Positions 1 to 8,428 of a stretch of DNA of 64,000 nucleotides are shown here, in pieces. How positions within the stretch are numbered: the stretch's first letter is position 1; every line of letters starts with the position of its first letter. Source of the stretch: VRUE01 sp963715625 (lineage in GTDB: Bacteria > Actinomycetota > Thermoleophilia > Solirubrobacterales > 70-9); assembly GCA_963715625.1 (NCBI GenBank), contig OY970260.1, positions 2,790,001 to 2,854,000 on the forward strand, read 5' to 3'. The notes beneath the pieces were generated by a model. It was given only the letters and a program-made list of their open reading frames with translations, searched no databases and had not been told where the DNA came from. A program made the translations under genes and the position numbers.

Positions 1-690
1 GAGGTGACGATGATCGAGGCGCTGCCGACCCCGCTGGCGCCGATCCTCGGCGAGGAGGTCGGCGCCTGGTTCGCCGAGCTGCACCGCGAGGAGGGCGTGC
101 GGGTGATCACCGGGGCGATGCTCGAGAGCGCCCGCGGCCGGGCCGGCCGGGTCGAGGAGCTCGCCCTCGCCGGTGGCACGACGGTCGCCTGCAACGCCGT
201 CGTCGTCGGCGTCGGCACCGTCCCCGCCACCTCCTGGCTGCGCGGAAGCGGACTCGGCGAGAAGGGGGTCCGCACCGACGCCAGCGGCCGGACCGAGCTG
301 CCCGGCGTCTTCGCCGCCGGTGACGTCTCGGTCCCCTTCGACCCGCGCTTCGGCGCGCACGCGCGCACCGAGCACTGGGGCGCCGCCGCCTGGCAGGGCT
401 CGGCGGCGGCGAAGGCGATGCTGGGCGAGTACCCCGGCACGCCACCGCTGCCGAGCTTCTGGAGCGACCAGTACGGGCTGCGAATCCAGTACGTCGGGCA
501 CGCCCACCACGCCGACGCGATCGCTGTCGAGGGCACCCCGGGCAACCGCGACTTCGAAGCGACCTTCACCCGCTGCGGCGTGCCGGTCGCCGGCCTGACG
601 GTCGACCGCCCGCGCGCGGTCCCGGCGCTGAAAAAGCGCATCGAGCGGGGTCATTTCCCGGCCAAGGACAGAGCAATGGAGGCGGCATGA
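1..690 (+). CDS. Ferredoxin/rubredoxin reductase, C-terminal part (5' truncated by window)
   Basis: The frame is open from base 1, so the start lies outside the window. The visible 229 residues carry the second FAD-binding signature of pyridine-nucleotide disulfide oxidoreductases (GVFAAGDVS, around residue 105) and the C-terminal domain of the putidaredoxin/ferredoxin reductase type. Such flavoproteins pass electrons from NAD(P)H to a small ferredoxin, usually for a cytochrome P450. The stop overlaps the start of the next ferredoxin gene by ATGA, so the two are translationally coupled partners. The two P450s in the window (5.8-7.4 kb and 42.9-44.3 kb) are possible electron acceptors, which is inference only. 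Confidence 0.85.
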   Translation, partial: EVTMIEALPTPLAPILGEEVGAWFAELHREEGVRVITGAMLESARGRAGRVEELALAGGTTVACNAVVVGVGTVPATSWLRGSGLGEKGVRTDASGRTELPGVFAAGDVSVPFDPRFGAHARTEHWGAAAWQGSAAAKAMLGEYPGTPPLPSFWSDQYGLRIQYVGHAHHADAIAVEGTPGNRDFEATFTRCGVPVAGLTVDRPRAVPALKKRIERGHFPAKDRAMEAA

Positions 691-893
691 GATACATACC
701 GGTGGTCGATCCCGACGAGTGCAGCGCCCACGGCGATTGCGTCGAGGTGGCGCCCCAGGTGTTTCGCCTCGACGATACCGCGGTGGTGATCGGCAACGCC
801 CCCTACGAGCTGCTGCTCGAGGCGGCCGAGGCCTGCCCGGCGTTGGCGATCTCGATCGTCGAGGAGGAGAGCGGGGAGACGGTGTTCCCGTAG
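687..893 (+). CDS. Small 3-Cys ferredoxin (probable [3Fe-4S], P450 type)
   Basis: A 68-residue protein with cysteines at 12, 18 and 50, in the pattern C-x5-C ... CP. The central position of a 4Fe-4S motif is His15 rather than Cys. This is the pattern of [3Fe-4S] ferredoxins that feed actinobacterial P450s. The N-terminus (RYIPVVDPDECSAHGDC) and the acidic overall composition also fit. It overlaps the reductase gene by four bases and is followed directly by a 53-base palindrome. The partner P450 is not determined; the AroQ-P450 fusion at 5.8-7.4 kb is the nearest candidate but lies on the other strand. Confidence 0.9.
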   Translation: MRYIPVVDPDECSAHGDCVEVAPQVFRLDDTAVVIGNAPYELLLEAAEACPALAISIVEEESGETVFP

Positions 894-946
894 CGACGAG
901 TGAACGATTAACCCCCCTATAGGTGGGTCAATCCGTTCACTCGTCG
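894..946. repeat. Long intergenic palindrome (singleton arm type, CGACGAGTGAACG)
   Basis: Arms CGACGAGTGAACG (894-906) and CGTTCACTCGTCG (934-946) are perfect over 13 bases. The interior ACCC-CCTATAGG-GGGT (911-928) is itself a near-palindrome, so almost the whole 53 bases can fold. It begins right after the ferredoxin stop and sits between two co-directional genes, as do the other palindromes in this window. There is no T-tract, so it could be a terminator, an RNA-processing site or an interspersed element. Confidence 0.8.
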
Positions 947-969
947 TGCTGCGCAGTCAAATTACGGGG

Positions 970-2283
970 GTGCCCGCGCCCGTCCACCCCGCCCACCGCA
1001 CCCCCGGGCGCCACACGCACTGGCGGATCGCGCGGCGGCGCCACCTGCTCCTGCGCGGCGGCGCGCTGGCGACCCTGCTGGCGGTGGTCGGCCCGGGGCT
1101 GCTTGCCGGGCTCTCCGACGACGACCCGGCGGGGATCGCGACCTACTCGATCCTCGGCGCCGAGTACGGCTACCAGCTGCTCTGGGTCCTCGCCCTCTCC
1201 ACCGTCGCCCTCGTCGTCTTCCACGAGCTCGGGGTGCGGCTGGGGATCGTCACCGGCAAGGGGCTCCTCACACTGGTCCGCGAGCGCTACGGGCAGCGCT
1301 CGGCGCACCTCGTGCTCGGCGCGCTGGCCGTCGCCAACACGGGCACGCTCTGCGCGGAGTTCGCCGGCGTCGCCGCGGCGATGGAGCTGCTCGGCGGCAT
1401 GAGCCGCTACCTCAGCGTGCCGCTCGCCGCAATCGGCGTCTCGGCCCTGGTCCTGCGCGAGAACTTCCGCCACGTCGAGCACTTCCTGCTCGCGCTCAGC
1501 TCGGTCTTCGTCGCCTACGTCATCGCCGGCGTGCTCGCCCACCCGGACTGGGGCGCGGCCGCGGAGGGCCTGGTCGTGCCGAGCCTGCCGCTCACCCGCG
1601 ACGGCCTCTTGGTGGCCGTGGCGACGCTGGGCACGACGCTGGCGCCGTGGGGGCTGGCCTTCATCCAGTCCTACGCGGTCGACAAGCGCCTGCACGTGAG
1701 GGACCTCGGCTACGAGCGTGTGGACGTGGTCGTCGGCGCCGTGCTCACCGGCGCGATCGGCTTCTTCGTCGTCGTCGCCTGTGCGGCGACGCTGCACGTT
1801 CAGGGGGTGAGCATCGAGGACGCGAGCGACGCCGCCCGCGCCCTGGAGCCGCTGGCCGGCGACACCGCGGCGACGCTCTTCGGCCTCGGCTTCCTCGGCG
1901 CCGCGCTGCTGGCCGCCGCGATCGTGCCCCTCTCGACCGCGTACTCGGTCTCGGAGACCCTGGGAAGGAAGGCGGACCTCGACGACAGCTTCTCCGAAGC
2001 GCGCTCCTTCTACCTCAGCTACGCGGCCGTGGTCGCGCTCGCGGCGGTGCTCGTGCTGATCCCCAGCGTGCCGCTGATCCAGATCCTCTTCCTCTCGCAG
2101 GCGCTCAACGCGGTCCTGCTCCTGGTCCTGCTCCCGTTCATGCGCGCGCTCGGCCGCGACCGCGAGCTGATGGGGGCCCACGCCCTGGGCCGGGCCGGCC
2201 GGCTGGCGACCGGCATCGTCCTCGCCCTGGTCGCGGTCTCGGTGCTGACCCTCGCCGTCCTCGCCGTCTTCGCCGTCTTCTAG
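970..2283 (+). CDS. Nramp-related divalent metal transporter
   Basis: Multi-spanning membrane protein (about 437 residues) with the Nramp/MntH layout. In TM1 the metal-binding DPGN signature is replaced by DDDPAG (GLLAGLSDDDPAGIATYS). The TM6 MPH-type signature is not visible; the equivalent segment reads LGTTLAPWG. It therefore belongs to the Nramp-related group rather than classical MntH, and its ion (Mn, Fe or Mg) cannot be told from sequence. I chose the GTG at 970. The more upstream GTG at 946 starts on the last base of a 53-base palindrome that would bury its ribosome-binding site. The carbonic anhydrase gene follows after only 11 bases, so they are probably cotranscribed. Confidence 0.8.
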   Translation: MPAPVHPAHRTPGRHTHWRIARRRHLLLRGGALATLLAVVGPGLLAGLSDDDPAGIATYSILGAEYGYQLLWVLALSTVALVVFHELGVRLGIVTGKGLLTLVRERYGQRSAHLVLGALAVANTGTLCAEFAGVAAAMELLGGMSRYLSVPLAAIGVSALVLRENFRHVEHFLLALSSVFVAYVIAGVLAHPDWGAAAEGLVVPSLPLTRDGLLVAVATLGTTLAPWGLAFIQSYAVDKRLHVRDLGYERVDVVVGAVLTGAIGFFVVVACAATLHVQGVSIEDASDAARALEPLAGDTAATLFGLGFLGAALLAAAIVPLSTAYSVSETLGRKADLDDSFSEARSFYLSYAAVVALAAVLVLIPSVPLIQILFLSQALNAVLLLVLLPFMRALGRDRELMGAHALGRAGRLATGIVLALVAVSVLTLAVLAVFAVF

Positions 2284-2294
2284 CTTCTCTTGCG

Positions 2295-2801
2295 ATGACC
2301 GCGATCGACGAGCTGTTCGCCAACAACGAGCGCTTCGCATCCGCCCTCCCCACCCAGCACCTCGACGTGCGCCCGAGCAGGCAGCTTGCGATCGTCACCT
2401 GCATGGACTCGCGCCTGGACGTGTTCTCCGCGCTCGGCCTGCTCGACGGAGAGGCTCACATCCTGCGCAACGCCGGCGGCGTCGTCAGCGACGACGTGAT
2501 CCGCTCGCTGGCGATATCGCAGCGCCTGCTCGGCACCCGCGAGGTGATGCTGATCCACCACACCGACTGCGGCATGCAGAAGGTCACCGACGACGGCTTT
2601 CGCGCCGAGCTGCAGGAGGCGACCGGCCTCGCGCCGGGCTTTGCGATCGAGTCCTTCACCGACGTCGAGGCGAACGTCCGCCAGTCGGTCCAGCGGGTTC
2701 GCCTCTCCCCCTTCCTGCTCCACCGCGACACGGTGCGGGGCTTCGTCTACGACGTCAACACCCACCGGCTGCGCGAGGTCGCGGACAGCGCCCCCTCGTG
2801 A
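2295..2801 (+). CDS. Beta-class carbonic anhydrase
   Basis: A 168-residue protein of the size of short beta-carbonic anhydrases. The zinc site is visible as CMDSRLD (Cys and the Asp-Arg dyad, about residue 36) and HHTDCG (His and Cys, about residue 89), with the RNAGG motif between them. It interconverts CO2 and bicarbonate in the cytoplasm. The start ATG lies 11 bases downstream of the Nramp-related transporter stop, which suggests cotranscription; a functional link is not known. Confidence 0.93.
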   Translation: MTAIDELFANNERFASALPTQHLDVRPSRQLAIVTCMDSRLDVFSALGLLDGEAHILRNAGGVVSDDVIRSLAISQRLLGTREVMLIHHTDCGMQKVTDDGFRAELQEATGLAPGFAIESFTDVEANVRQSVQRVRLSPFLLHRDTVRGFVYDVNTHRLREVADSAPS

Positions 2802-2826
2802 GGGCCGGCCTGGGTCGCGGCGAGCG

Positions 2827-4380
2827 CTATTCGGAGACCCGGAAGGCGACGATCTTCGCCACCTGCCCGGCAGCCGAGGCCACGCCGGCGGGGGCGATCA
2901 GGGTTTCGCCGTTGACCATCACCCCGGAGTTGCTCCCGGCCGGGAGCTTTTCGCGCCAGACGACCTGGCCGGAGCTGGCCGTGAACGCCGAGACCGTGCC
3001 TTCGTAGGTGGTGGCGAAGACGAGGTCGTTGACCACCGTGGTCGCACCGAAGGCCGGGCTGCCGAGTTCTTCGGACCACTTGACCTTGCCGGTTGCGGCG
3101 TCGAGGGCGACGATTTCGCCGAAGAGCGGGCCCGGTTCCTGTTTTTCGCTGCCCGAGACGATTTCCTGGGGCGCGTTGACGACCGGCACGAAGATCCTCG
3201 AGCCGTCGGTCGACATCGGGGCGATCACGCCGCCGAGGGCCCCGGGGTAGACGAGGTACGGCGCCTTCAGCTTCGAGGCCCCGCCGTTCATCGCCAGGAG
3301 CCCATCGTCGTCGTGGCCGTTGTGAGTGCCGACCGCCCGCTGCCAGATCACCTTGCCGGTTTCCCGGTCGGCGGCCAGCACGATGCCGGACTTGCCCGCG
3401 GCAACCACGGCCTGCTTGCCACCGACCTTCATCAGGATCGGCGGCCCCTGGAAGTCCCAGTCGTAGAGGTCGTGCGGCGTGACCTGGTGGTACCAGTCGA
3501 GCTTGCCGGTCTTCGCGTCGAGCTTGACCAGCGAGTTGGTGTAGAGGTTGGGGCCGGGCCTGCTCGAGCCGAAGGGGAACTTCGGGGATCCGGGGAACGG
3601 CGCCGGGTTGCCGGTGCCGAAGTACATCCCGCCCTTTTCGTCGAACGCGGGCGGGTACCACACTCCGCCGCCCGAGTTGACGCCCGGGTTGCCCCAGAGG
3701 TCCTTGGGCACGGTGTCGAAGTGCCAGATTTTCTTCCCGGTCTTCGCGTCCAGCGCCCAGAGCACGCCCGTCCCGCCGCCCTGGTAGGACTCTGTCGCGT
3801 TCACCGGCACGGTCGAGACGAAGACCATCCCGTCCTGGTAGCCGGGGGCCATGTTGATGCCCTCGTGTTCGTTGCTGGGCAACACCGTCGACCAGAGCTG
3901 CTTGCCGGTCTTCTGGTCGAGCGCGAAGGCTTCCGTCTGGGTCGCGCCGAACACCTTGCCGCCCTGCACGACGACCCCGTTGGGACCGTAGTCGGGCTGT
4001 TCGTAGGAGCGCGTCCAGAGGACTCCCCCGGAATCCAGGTCGAGCGCCTGCACGTTGGAGGCGAGGTCCTGCGAGTAGATCACGCCCTTGTCGATGACCG
4101 GTGTCGAGGCGTAGCTGCCGAAGGGGCCCACGCCGGGAATCGGAGCGGTCCAGGCCTGGGCGAGGCTGGTCACGTTCGAGCTGTCGATCGACCCCTGCGC
4201 GTGGCGTGTGTTGGCCGCGTCGATGCCCGGGTATCCCGAGCCGGTGAGCTGCGCTTCCTCGCCGCCCCCGCCGTCGGACGAAGAGCCGCAGCCGGCAAGC
4301 GCGAGAGCCGCGATCACCGTCGCGAACAGCATGAATGCCCTGGTCTTCGCCGCATTCGGCGTCCCCTGCCTGCCCATCAT
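2827..4380 (-). CDS. PQQ-type beta-propeller lipoprotein
   Basis: A 517-residue exported protein with a signal peptide ending in the lipobox LALAGCG and a Gly/Ser-rich linker. Repeated blades carry motifs such as ALDAKTGKKIWHF and ALDAATGKVKW, typical of PQQ-like/BamB-like propellers and of the quinoprotein dehydrogenase family. I cannot see convincing PQQ-ligand motifs, so a binding or scaffold role at the outer face of the membrane is as likely as a dehydrogenase. It is convergent with carbonic anhydrase (25-base gap) and downstream of the N-hydroxylase gene on the same strand (9-base gap), so it could be the last gene of the 4.4-13 kb operon. Confidence 0.85.
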   Translation of the reverse strand: MMGRQGTPNAAKTRAFMLFATVIAALALAGCGSSSDGGGGEEAQLTGSGYPGIDAANTRHAQGSIDSSNVTSLAQAWTAPIPGVGPFGSYASTPVIDKGVIYSQDLASNVQALDLDSGGVLWTRSYEQPDYGPNGVVVQGGKVFGATQTEAFALDQKTGKQLWSTVLPSNEHEGINMAPGYQDGMVFVSTVPVNATESYQGGGTGVLWALDAKTGKKIWHFDTVPKDLWGNPGVNSGGGVWYPPAFDEKGGMYFGTGNPAPFPGSPKFPFGSSRPGPNLYTNSLVKLDAKTGKLDWYHQVTPHDLYDWDFQGPPILMKVGGKQAVVAAGKSGIVLAADRETGKVIWQRAVGTHNGHDDDGLLAMNGGASKLKAPYLVYPGALGGVIAPMSTDGSRIFVPVVNAPQEIVSGSEKQEPGPLFGEIVALDAATGKVKWSEELGSPAFGATTVVNDLVFATTYEGTVSAFTASSGQVVWREKLPAGSNSGVMVNGETLIAPAGVASAAGQVAKIVAFRVSE

Positions 4381-4389
4381 GGCGCGACC

Positions 4390-5727
4390 CTATGCGACTG
4401 GTTTACGGGTGTCAAGTATTTCTGCAGAACCGGATTTATGGACCCCGGCGAGGAGGGGCTGCAGGACGCGATTGGCGAGCAGCCCCAGCGCTCCCAGGTT
4501 GGCGAAGCCGGGGCCCTGGCTCAAGCCTGCCAGGCCGGGGATGTGAAGCCGCGGCTGCATCCCCCGCAGCTCGAGGAAGCGGCCGATCGGCACTTCGGCG
4601 CCGGCCGGCTGGTCCCAGAGCCCGCCCACCCGGCGCTCGATCTCCTCCCGCGCCGAGGCGGGAAAGAGCGTGCGCAGCTGCGCCAGCAGGTCGAAGCCGG
4701 TGCAGTTGGCGACGTAGTCGTGCTCGCTGCGGAAAGCGCCCTCGGGGGACTCGCACTCGAGGCTCACCCCTTCCCCCTTGGCGGCCGCGCCGACGTCGGT
4801 CACCCGGCCCAGGGCAAACTCGACCCGGTCGTCGTAGGCGATCCTCCCCAGGCTGGGCGGGTCGAAGACGCCGCGGTCGGAGTGCTTGACGAAGTCGCGG
4901 CGGGTCTGCAGGTCGAGCGACTCCCACTCGACCGTGTCGGGATTCGAGAAGACGCGGTTCTCGAGGAAGCTCTCGCCGCGGCTCATCGGCAATAGCGGCG
5001 TGTAGACGGTGAAGCGGCAGTCGGGCCGCAGCTCGCGCAGGAACATCGTCGCGCTCAGCGCGCTCTCCCCGCCGCCGACGATCGCGACGTCGCAGCGCTC
5101 CCCCTCCGGGATGCGGGCGAACTCCTCGCGCTTGCTGTCGCAGTGGAAGACGCGGTTGACCACGGCGGGCTCGTGGGGGAAGGCACGATGGATGCCAGGG
5201 CCGGTGAGGACCAGGGCGCGGCAGGTGTGGCGCGAGGTGCCGCCGTCCTCTTCGGCTTCCACCACCCAGCGCTCGCCCCCCTCGTCGAGCGCCACCTGGG
5301 AGACCCGGGCGCGCAGGTGCTCGACCCCCTCGGTCGCGCGCGAGAGGACCCAGGTCAGGTACTCGCCGTAGTCGCGGTGGCGCACCTGGGGGGAGCCGGC
5401 ATCGACCCAGCGCGCGTAGCGGCGCCTGCCGATCATGTGCTGCTGCCAGGTGAACTGGGCCATGGCCGCGTCGATCGCCTCCCCCGCCTCGCCGAACTCG
5501 ACATGGCTGCGGTAGGGGAAGCCGACGTCCTTGATCGGGGTCACGGCGAGCGGCTCCTCGCCCGAGGTCATCCCGTTGCGCCCCTTCCAGGAGGCGGCGA
5601 CCTCGGCTCCCTCGATCACCTTGACCGAGAGCCGGGACAGGCCCAGCGTGTTGACCACGTGGACCTTGGCCGCGATCCCGGCCGCCTTGGCGCCGGCGCC
5701 GACGACGATCAGGTCATGGTCAGGCAC
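4390..5727 (-). CDS. FAD-dependent amine N-hydroxylase (lysine/ornithine N-monooxygenase type)
   Basis: About 445 residues of the SidA/IucD/PvdA family. The FAD fingerprint is near the start (VVGAGAKAAGIAAK), an NADPH fingerprint lies mid-protein (VAIVGGGESALSA), and the family C-terminal ANCTGFD motif is present. Known members hydroxylate a primary amine with NADPH and O2, giving hydroxylamines for siderophores or N-N and N-O bonds. No siderophore synthetase is nearby; the neighbours are chorismate-pathway and amine-modifying genes. I moved the start to the GTG at 5727, preceded by GGAGGGG, because the longer frame runs through a palindromic repeat. The amine substrate is unknown. Confidence 0.85.
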   Translation of the reverse strand: MPDHDLIVVGAGAKAAGIAAKVHVVNTLGLSRLSVKVIEGAEVAASWKGRNGMTSGEEPLAVTPIKDVGFPYRSHVEFGEAGEAIDAAMAQFTWQQHMIGRRRYARWVDAGSPQVRHRDYGEYLTWVLSRATEGVEHLRARVSQVALDEGGERWVVEAEEDGGTSRHTCRALVLTGPGIHRAFPHEPAVVNRVFHCDSKREEFARIPEGERCDVAIVGGGESALSATMFLRELRPDCRFTVYTPLLPMSRGESFLENRVFSNPDTVEWESLDLQTRRDFVKHSDRGVFDPPSLGRIAYDDRVEFALGRVTDVGAAAKGEGVSLECESPEGAFRSEHDYVANCTGFDLLAQLRTLFPASAREEIERRVGGLWDQPAGAEVPIGRFLELRGMQPRLHIPGLAGLSQGPGFANLGALGLLANRVLQPLLAGVHKSGSAEILDTRKPVA

Positions 5728-5739
5728 GGCAACCCCTCC

Positions 5740-5786
5740 AGGTGCAACGCTTTTCGGCTCTGAGGGCGCCACAGCGCGTTGCACCT
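5740..5786. repeat. Interspersed palindrome, family B copy 1
   Basis: Arms AGGTGCAACGC (5740-5750) and GCGTTGCACCT (5776-5786) flank a 25-base interior containing CGGCTC and GCCACA. The same arms and interior words recur at 8955-8999. It fills the gap between the AroQ-P450 stop and the N-hydroxylase start. Confidence 0.88.
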
Positions 5787-5787
5787 C

Positions 5788-7404
5788 TCATGCGTAAGCG
5801 GGGGTCCGGGGCCTGGCGACGACGAGGCCGTGCTGGGCCGGGCTGAAGGCGATCGCGGCGCGGGCGATCCGCTCCGAGCCGGAGTCGACCGGCTCCAGCT
5901 CGACCTCCTCGAGCACGGTGCGGACGACGCGCTTCATCTCCTGTTCGGCGTAGCTGGCGGCCAGGCAGCGGCGGGCGCCGCCGCCGAAGGGGATCCAGGT
6001 CGGCACCGCGGCGCGCTGCTCGAGGAAGCGCTCGGGGACGAACTCGCCCGGGTCCTCATAAACGTCGGAGCGGTGATGGACGAGGTAGACGCAGGGCGCG
6101 ATCAGGGTGCCGGCGGGGAGGTCGTAGCCGCCCAGCGTTGCCGGCTTCAGCAGCCGCCGCACGACGACCGAGACCGGCGGCCGCAGCCGCAGCGTCTCCT
6201 TGATCACGGCGTCGAGGTACTCCTCCCCCTCGCCGGCGCGCAGTTCCGATTGCAGGCGGTCGAGCTTCTCGGGGTGGCGCAGGAGGCGCTCGAAGACCCA
6301 GGCCAGCGAGCTCGAGGTGGGACCGTCGGTGAGCAGGGTGAGCAGTTCGTCGCGCAACTCGACCTCGCTCAGCGGCGAGCCATCCTCGTGGCGGGCCTCG
6401 ACCAGGATCGAGACGGCGTCGCGGCGGCCGCCGTCGCCCTCGGCCCGGCGGCGCCGCGCCTCGGCTAGGACCTCCTCCTCGACCGGCGCCATTGCCCCCC
6501 GCCACTCGGGGCTGCTTTCGAGCCAGTCCGGACCGAAGAGGGCGAGCTTGAGGAGCCGGTCGTCGTCGTTGATCGTCTCGGTCAGGTTGGTGAGCAGCCC
6601 CCGCAGGCGGTCCAGCCGCCCTTCGTCGTCGCCGAAGACGGCGCGCATCACCACCTCCTGGGTGAGCGCCTGCATGCGCGGCCAGAGCTCGAAGGGCTCA
6701 CCTGCCGGCCAGGACCGGACTTCCCTGCGCGCCAGCTCGGTCATCATCGCCCCGTCCTCGCGCATTCGCTCGCCGTGGAAGCGCGGCAACATCAGCTTGC
6801 GCTGGGCCATGTGCGTCGGCTCCTCGCTCAGCATCACCGAGTGCGCCCCCAGCACGGGCCGCAGCGCCAGGTTCGGCACGCCGACGCCGAGGTCGCTGGT
6901 GTCCGTCGAGAAGACGCGTTTGACGTCCTCCGGATCGGAGAGCACCACCCAGGCACCGAGGTGGCGCAAGCGCAGGGTGAAGGTGTCGCCGAAGCGCTCC
7001 CGGCAATGCTCGAGCATCGCCAGCGGCTCGTGCGCCCAGCGCATCGACTGAACCATCTCCGGCTCCTGCGGGCCGGGCGGGAGCTCCGCGGCGGCATCTC
7101 CGGGGCCGCCGGGCGACGCGGCGCCCTCGCCCATCAGCTCGTCCTCCAGCTTGCAGGTCGCGCCGATCAACAGCTCGAAGAGGGAGGCGCTGAACTCCTC
7201 CGGCAGGCCGGCGGCGGCGCCGCGGGCGATGTAGCGGGCACAGACCTCGGCGACGCGCTCGGGCTGCATCATCGGGATGCCGTGCTCACTCTTGTACTCG
7301 GCGACTTCGCGGCAGACCTCGAAGCGCTTGCCGAGCAGGCGCGCGATCTCCGCGTCGATCGGGTCGAGCCGCTCGCGGAACCGTATGAGCCCGTTCTCGC
7401 TCAC
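5788..7404 (-). CDS. AroQ (chorismate/aminodeoxychorismate mutase-like)-cytochrome P450 fusion
   Basis: A 538-residue two-domain protein. Residues 6-92 match the AroQ helical fold (RERLDPIDAEIARLLGKRF, EVAEYKSEHGIPMMQPERV). The Arg of the first helix, Arg in GKRF and Lys in EYK correspond to substrate-binding residues of E. coli chorismate mutase, while the Asp48/Glu52 equivalents read Gln and Val. As I recall it, the PMMQPxR stretch resembles 4-amino-4-deoxychorismate mutases (PapB type). Residues 105-538 are a P450 with ExxR (KETLRLR) and the heme loop FGGGARRC. The I-helix reads TDGPTSSS instead of AGxET. With an aminodeoxychorismate synthase in the operon, an ADC-mutase role is inferred; the P450 substrate is unknown. 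Confidence 0.87.
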   Translation of the reverse strand: MSENGLIRFRERLDPIDAEIARLLGKRFEVCREVAEYKSEHGIPMMQPERVAEVCARYIARGAAAGLPEEFSASLFELLIGATCKLEDELMGEGAASPGGPGDAAAELPPGPQEPEMVQSMRWAHEPLAMLEHCRERFGDTFTLRLRHLGAWVVLSDPEDVKRVFSTDTSDLGVGVPNLALRPVLGAHSVMLSEEPTHMAQRKLMLPRFHGERMREDGAMMTELARREVRSWPAGEPFELWPRMQALTQEVVMRAVFGDDEGRLDRLRGLLTNLTETINDDDRLLKLALFGPDWLESSPEWRGAMAPVEEEVLAEARRRRAEGDGGRRDAVSILVEARHEDGSPLSEVELRDELLTLLTDGPTSSSLAWVFERLLRHPEKLDRLQSELRAGEGEEYLDAVIKETLRLRPPVSVVVRRLLKPATLGGYDLPAGTLIAPCVYLVHHRSDVYEDPGEFVPERFLEQRAAVPTWIPFGGGARRCLAASYAEQEMKRVVRTVLEEVELEPVDSGSERIARAAIAFSPAQHGLVVARPRTPAYA

Positions 7405-7413
7405 CGCCCACCC

Positions 7414-7460
7414 TTCCGGTGCGCTTTATGTGGGCATGGGTGGCACAAAGCGCACCGGAA
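7414..7460. repeat. Interspersed palindrome, family A copy 1
   Basis: Arms TTCCGGTGCGCTTT (7414-7427) and AAAGCGCACCGGAA (7447-7460) are perfect over 14 bases around a loop ATGTGGGCATGGGTGGCAC. It occupies nearly the whole gap between the deacetylase-like gene and the AroQ-P450 start. Further family A copies lie at 24979, 41088 and 63332. Confidence 0.92.
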
Positions 7461-7462
7461 CG

Positions 7463-8428
7463 TCATTGGGGGCCTCCTCCGAGCAGGCCGGTGGCGAAGG
7501 CGTGGCTGCAGGCGGCGAGGGTGCCGAGGGCGTAGCCGCCCTCCTGGACGACGCAGACCGGCAGGCCCGAGGCGGCGAGCAGGCTGCCGATCTCGGTGAA
7601 GATCCCGGGTGAGAAGCCCCAGGAGCCGTGCGGGTCGCCGGCGACGATGTCGTAGCCGAGCGAGACGACGATCGCCCGGGAGGAGCCGGCGAGCGCCTCG
7701 ACCGACGCTGCGAGCGCGCCGAGGTACTCGGCAGCCTCCGGGCTGCCCTCGAACTCGACCACGTGTTCGCGCTCGCTGCTCGGCGTCACCGTCAGCTCGG
7801 CGACGTTGGTCACCGGGGAGGCGTGCAGCGAGTGCAGGCTGGCGTCGGGCATCGTCGCGACGATCGCCGCGGTGCCGTTGGGGTAGTGCAGATCGATGTC
7901 GAGGATGCCGACTGGGCTGACGCCGCGGTCGCGCAGCGCCTGGACCGCCGCCGCGGCGGTGTTGAGGTAGCAGTAGCCGGCGAACCAGGCCGGGCCGGCG
8001 TGGTGGCCGGGCGGGCGGCAGAGCGCGTAGGTGAAGCGGTCGCCTCCGGCCAGCCGCTCGGCTGCGGTGATCGCAGTCCGCACCCCCTCGCGCGCCGCGC
8101 TGACCAGGCCCGAGCTGACCGGGATGTCGGGCGGCAGGCCCGGCGGGGTCAGCTCCGGCATCACCACCGGCTCCTCGGACACCTCCCCGAGCGCCTCGAG
8201 GTAATCGGGCTCGTGCAGGACGCTGAGCGTCTGCTCGACGTCTTCGCTGTCGGCGTCGGCGGTGGCGCTGCGCACGCCGGCGTGGCGGAGCAGGCCGCTG
8301 CGCAGCTCGGCCATGCGGCGGTTGTCGTCGACGCCGGGCAGGATGCGGCCGCCTTCGAGGATCCAGTGGGCGCCGTCGCTCTCGTCCCCGCCGCCACGCT
8401 GCTCGACCAGCAAAAGCTCAGCATGCAT
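7463..8428 (-). CDS. Histone deacetylase/acetylpolyamine amidohydrolase family protein
   Basis: A 321-residue zinc amidohydrolase-type protein. The motifs RPPGHHAGPAWFAGYCYLN and DIDLHYPNGT supply the catalytic His pair and the Asp/His metal ligands, with a further SLGYD segment for the last Asp. Known relatives remove acetyl groups from polyamines or from N-acetylated biosynthetic intermediates. Its ATG shares a base with the stop of the GNAT gene (TGATG), so an acetyltransferase and a deacetylase are made together. I infer a protect/deprotect pair for an amine in the pathway; a polyamine role is the alternative. Confidence 0.88.
   Translation of the reverse strand: MHAELLLVEQRGGGDESDGAHWILEGGRILPGVDDNRRMAELRSGLLRHAGVRSATADADSEDVEQTLSVLHEPDYLEALGEVSEEPVVMPELTPPGLPPDIPVSSGLVSAAREGVRTAITAAERLAGGDRFTYALCRPPGHHAGPAWFAGYCYLNTAAAAVQALRDRGVSPVGILDIDLHYPNGTAAIVATMPDASLHSLHASPVTNVAELTVTPSSEREHVVEFEGSPEAAEYLGALAASVEALAGSSRAIVVSLGYDIVAGDPHGSWGFSPGIFTEIGSLLAASGLPVCVVQEGGYALGTLAACSHAFATGLLGGGPQ

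Noticed and set aside
937..2340. Long minus-strand frame opposite the Nramp-related gene
   Set aside because: It is very rich in Arg, Glu, Asp and His, has no recognisable fold and lies exactly opposite a clear transporter gene; a GC-driven shadow.
2641..4995. 784-codon plus-strand frame opposite the propeller and N-hydroxylase genes
   Set aside because: It spans two real minus-strand genes and part of the carbonic anhydrase gene, with no domain signal.
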